This document shows positions 28,481-30,532 of a stretch of DNA of 30,532 nt, piece by piece. The notes under the pieces are model-generated. The model ran no database searches. It was not told where the DNA came from and saw only the letters and a list, made by a program, of their open reading frames with translations. This stretch comes from Candidatus Andersenbacteria bacterium RIFCSPHIGHO2_02_FULL_45_11. Lineage in GTDB: Bacteria; Patescibacteriota; Andersenbacteria; UBA10190. The stretch covers positions 16,915 to 47,446 of the forward strand of contig MHHP01000014.1 of the NCBI GenBank assembly GCA_001817055.1. The letters are read 5' to 3'. How positions within the stretch are numbered: position 1 is the stretch's first letter; every line of letters starts with the position of its first letter. A program made the translations under genes and the position numbers.

Positions 28481-29068
28481 ATGCCAATTTGTATTGTTAG
28501 CGGATTTATGCGCACCGGAACGTCGGCGATGATGTCAGCACTCATCGCGGGCGGAATGGATGCTGCATGGTCTAAAGATCGCGATAAGCTCGCCGAATCG
28601 AAGTTTGACGGGCATTATCATCCTAATAAGTCAGGATTGTACGAAGTTTCGCTGGCAGAATATGCGGAACCGACATTTCCGCTTCAATATCAAGGGAAGT
28701 TGATTAAGGTTATGTCGTGGGGGCTTGATGGGCTTGCGGTGAATCCTGAAGGGTATCGCATTATCCTGATGCAACGCGATAAAGAAGAAATCCGTCAATC
28801 ATTTGAGGCGTTCTTTGAGAAGCCCCTGAACATGCCATGGTTTCTTAGGTATGAGGAGCGGATGGAGCGGGCGTTTACCATGCTCTCTAATCGTCGCGAC
28901 GTTACGAGTGTGCATCGTATTCAATACCGTACACTCGTGGATAATCCTTTGGATGTGATGGCATACGTAGCATCTCTTGGGTGGCCAATCGATTCGGTTA
29001 CGTCGGCAGCGGTCATCGACCCCGCTCAATGCCGTTTTCGTCGTGAAAATTTAACGGTAGGAATTTAG
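28481..29068 (+). CDS. Sulfotransferase-like P-loop protein
   Basis: A 195-residue protein. CIVSGFMRTGTSAMMSAL (residues 4-21) is the 5'-phosphosulfate-binding loop of sulfotransferase-like enzymes (GxxRxGTS). Later, YRIILMQRDKEEIRQSFEAF corresponds to the 3'-phosphate-binding R/S region, and VHRIQYRTLVDNPLDVMAYV to the C-terminal conserved strand and helix. It would use PAPS. It starts 1 bp after the preceding stop. G+C is visibly higher from here to the window end than in 24.6-28.4 kb. Acceptor unknown. Confidence 0.7.
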   Translation: MPICIVSGFMRTGTSAMMSALIAGGMDAAWSKDRDKLAESKFDGHYHPNKSGLYEVSLAEYAEPTFPLQYQGKLIKVMSWGLDGLAVNPEGYRIILMQRDKEEIRQSFEAFFEKPLNMPWFLRYEERMERAFTMLSNRRDVTSVHRIQYRTLVDNPLDVMAYVASLGWPIDSVTSAAVIDPAQCRFRRENLTVGI

Positions 29069-29069
29069 A

Positions 29070-30532
29070 ATGCCAGCTGTGAAAAAACCCGTGAAGTTGC
29101 CGCATCTCGACGCAATCGAGCGTCGCGAGTTGCGCAGTACGCATTCCAAGACGTTCGCGATGCCGGACGGCAAGCTGCAATGCGACATAAAAGTGGGGAC
29201 GCTTCAGCATTACACAGATGACGATGGATCGCTACGAACGTGCGACACAACGGTTCAGCAGGACGCTGGCAAGGTGTTCGTGGATTGGTTACCGTATAAA
29301 TTTGAGTTGCATAAAAAGGGCATCGGATTTGATTTCCAGTCTCGTGAATCTGGCCGCTGCTCAATTACGCTGACGGGTATCGGCGGAAGTCCGTTCGACA
29401 GCCAACAGAGACTCTCGCCGACCATTGAAGGCGACAAAATCACGTTCTCGGAAGTGGAGCCGGGTCTCGATATCGTGATCCGCGTATTGCCCGCACGCGT
29501 GAAGTCGTGGCGAATTGTGAAAGATGAGACGGCACCGCGAACATTCGAGTGGCTATGTGAGCATGATGAAGACGGACGCGACAAAATCAGCGACAAGCTG
29601 GTTGGAACGGACGCGGCCGAGAATCAGTTGGAGTTGCAGACACAGACGATTGCGATTGATGACACGTCGTTTCGATTTGTGGAGACGTGGACGGGCAACG
29701 TCAAGGTGCGTGACAGGACGACTCGCGTCAAGTCACTGTCCGATGTGGTGAGTTATCCGGTGTCGATTGACCCGACGGTCGATAGTAGCATCACCGCGAA
29801 TTATGACGATGGGTACGAGGTATTGTATTATGGAACACATTCGTCCCAAGGCTACAATATACCCATCCTTGGTTCTGGTTCATCATTCACGGGGACGTAC
29901 AACACTGTATTGCGTTTTGTAAGCATTACGGTTGCTCAAGGTGCGACTATTGATTCCGCTATACTGTCGATGAATGTCACCGGAAAAGACACGGACTATG
30001 GCGGTGGGACATTGTACGGGTGCGACCAAGACAACATGCCAAACACTTGGTATGGCGGCTACAGCAATAATACGACAGGCCGGACCAAGACTGCGAGCAC
30101 TGCGACAATTGCGAGGCCGACATCGACAGGAATTAAAAACTATGATGTTACCGGAATCGTCCAAGAAATCATCAACAGGGCAGGTTGGGCATCTGGAAAT
30201 AAAATTGGCTTGTTTGCAATCACTTCCGAAACCACCTCAGACCGGCGGAAGACTTATTTCGAGGACTACCAAGACGCCGGCACCGACGAAGCCAGCCTGT
30301 CGATCACCTACACGGCGGGGGGCGGTAGTAGTGCTTCGTCTTCAATCTCCTCATCAGTCAGTTCCTCCGTCTCTCCCAGTACTTCAGTATCATCTTCCGT
30401 CAGTTCTTCACCTTCAAGCTCGGTTTCACCTTCAACAAGCGTATCCAGCAGCGTCAGTTCTTCCGTATCACCCTCCTCATCAATCTCTAGCTCAATTTCA
30501 GAATCTCCGAGTAGTTCTGTCAGCCCCTCAAC
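29070..30532 (+). CDS. Large surface or virion protein with DNRLRE-like domain and serine repeats, 3' end outside window
   Basis: At least 487 residues, open to the window edge; ATG 29070 follows the previous stop by 1 bp. Residues about 1-245 are strand-rich (SPTIEGDKITFSEVEPGLDI then VIRVLPARVKSW), recalling the shell part of RHS-like or viral proteins. Residues about 260-410 look like a DNRLRE-type jelly-roll: YNTVLRFVSI, AILSMNVTGKD, YDVTGIVQEIINR, IGLFAITSE, ASLSITYTAGG. From about 415 on it becomes a near-pure Ser/Val/Pro repeat (SSSVSPSTSVSSSVSSS). No signal peptide is seen. I infer a virion appendage or cell-surface stalk. Shorter frames on either strand here are shadows. Confidence 0.7.
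   Translation, partial: MPAVKKPVKLPHLDAIERRELRSTHSKTFAMPDGKLQCDIKVGTLQHYTDDDGSLRTCDTTVQQDAGKVFVDWLPYKFELHKKGIGFDFQSRESGRCSITLTGIGGSPFDSQQRLSPTIEGDKITFSEVEPGLDIVIRVLPARVKSWRIVKDETAPRTFEWLCEHDEDGRDKISDKLVGTDAAENQLELQTQTIAIDDTSFRFVETWTGNVKVRDRTTRVKSLSDVVSYPVSIDPTVDSSITANYDDGYEVLYYGTHSSQGYNIPILGSGSSFTGTYNTVLRFVSITVAQGATIDSAILSMNVTGKDTDYGGGTLYGCDQDNMPNTWYGGYSNNTTGRTKTASTATIARPTSTGIKNYDVTGIVQEIINRAGWASGNKIGLFAITSETTSDRRKTYFEDYQDAGTDEASLSITYTAGGGSSASSSISSSVSSSVSPSTSVSSSVSSSPSSSVSPSTSVSSSVSSSVSPSSSISSSISESPSSSVSPS

Noticed and set aside
29255..30164. Several open frames of 75-113 codons opposite or out of frame in the last gene
   Set aside because: They are shadows of the long plus-strand frame starting at 29070, which is consistent in composition and domain order and continues off the window.
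1..30532. CRISPR array
   Set aside because: Repeats are dispersed, palindromic and mostly single; none recurs at regular 25-40 bp spacers, and no cas gene is present.

Overview
The window looks like a chromosomal segment of a Candidate Phyla Radiation bacterium (Patescibacteria, probably Parcubacteria-like). This is inference. It rests on a type IV secretion/pilus-like operon of the kind seen in those genomes (T4SS pilin, PrgI, TraC-like and VirB4 proteins), many short palindromic repeats of a kind I associate with such genomes, compact and often overlapping genes, and several genes whose promoter sits so close to the start codon that the mRNA should be leaderless. TAA, TAG and TGA are all used as stops, so the code is standard (table 11).

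Layout. 1-3991 (+): surface-polysaccharide genes, namely two glycosyltransferase-2 modules fused into one frame and two O-antigen ligase/polymerase-like membrane proteins. These frames have absorbed at least nine short palindromic elements in frame. 3965-15845 (-): a T4SS-like operon (membrane-anchored TSP3-repeat protein, two exported or anchored unknowns, a VirB6/TrbL-like protein, an unknown, PrgI, TraC-like, VirB4, a small membrane protein, pilin), interrupted by an AAA+/DUF4143 ATPase gene. 15.7-18.2 kb: an accessory patch with a DUF3800 gene between two copies of a small structured RNA, all between 162-bp direct repeats of the neighbouring gene's 5' end, then a DUF559 endonuclease gene between inverted copies of a dispersed repeat. 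18.2-22.6 kb (-): an AbiEi/AbiEii toxin-antitoxin pair placed exactly between the 3' end of rsmA and a second, diverged copy of that 3' end, then rsmA and a UvrD/PcrA helicase. 22.7-24.3 kb: a LysM/M23 endopeptidase and a DoxX protein. 24.4-24.9 kb: abutting tRNA-Gly(UCC) and tRNA-Pro(UGG), a helix-only mini-TatA and a full TatA. 24.9-30.5 kb (+): a string of glycosyltransferases, a methyltransferase-like protein and a sulfotransferase-like protein between a DUF2190-like protein and a serine-repeat DNRLRE-like protein that runs off the end; this resembles a virion or surface-decoration module.

The most notable signals are: (i) palindromic elements inserted in frame into membrane-protein genes, one 47-bp element being read in two different frames in two adjacent paralogues; (ii) a DUF3800 cassette with two copies of a small three-way-junction RNA, each with promoter-like and terminator-like sequence; (iii) cargo cassettes of about 1.4 kb (DUF3800, AbiE), each flanked by a duplication of a host gene end; and (iv) a DUF559 gene bracketed by inverted copies of the commonest repeat family. 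Functions come from motifs read by eye; no database search was run.
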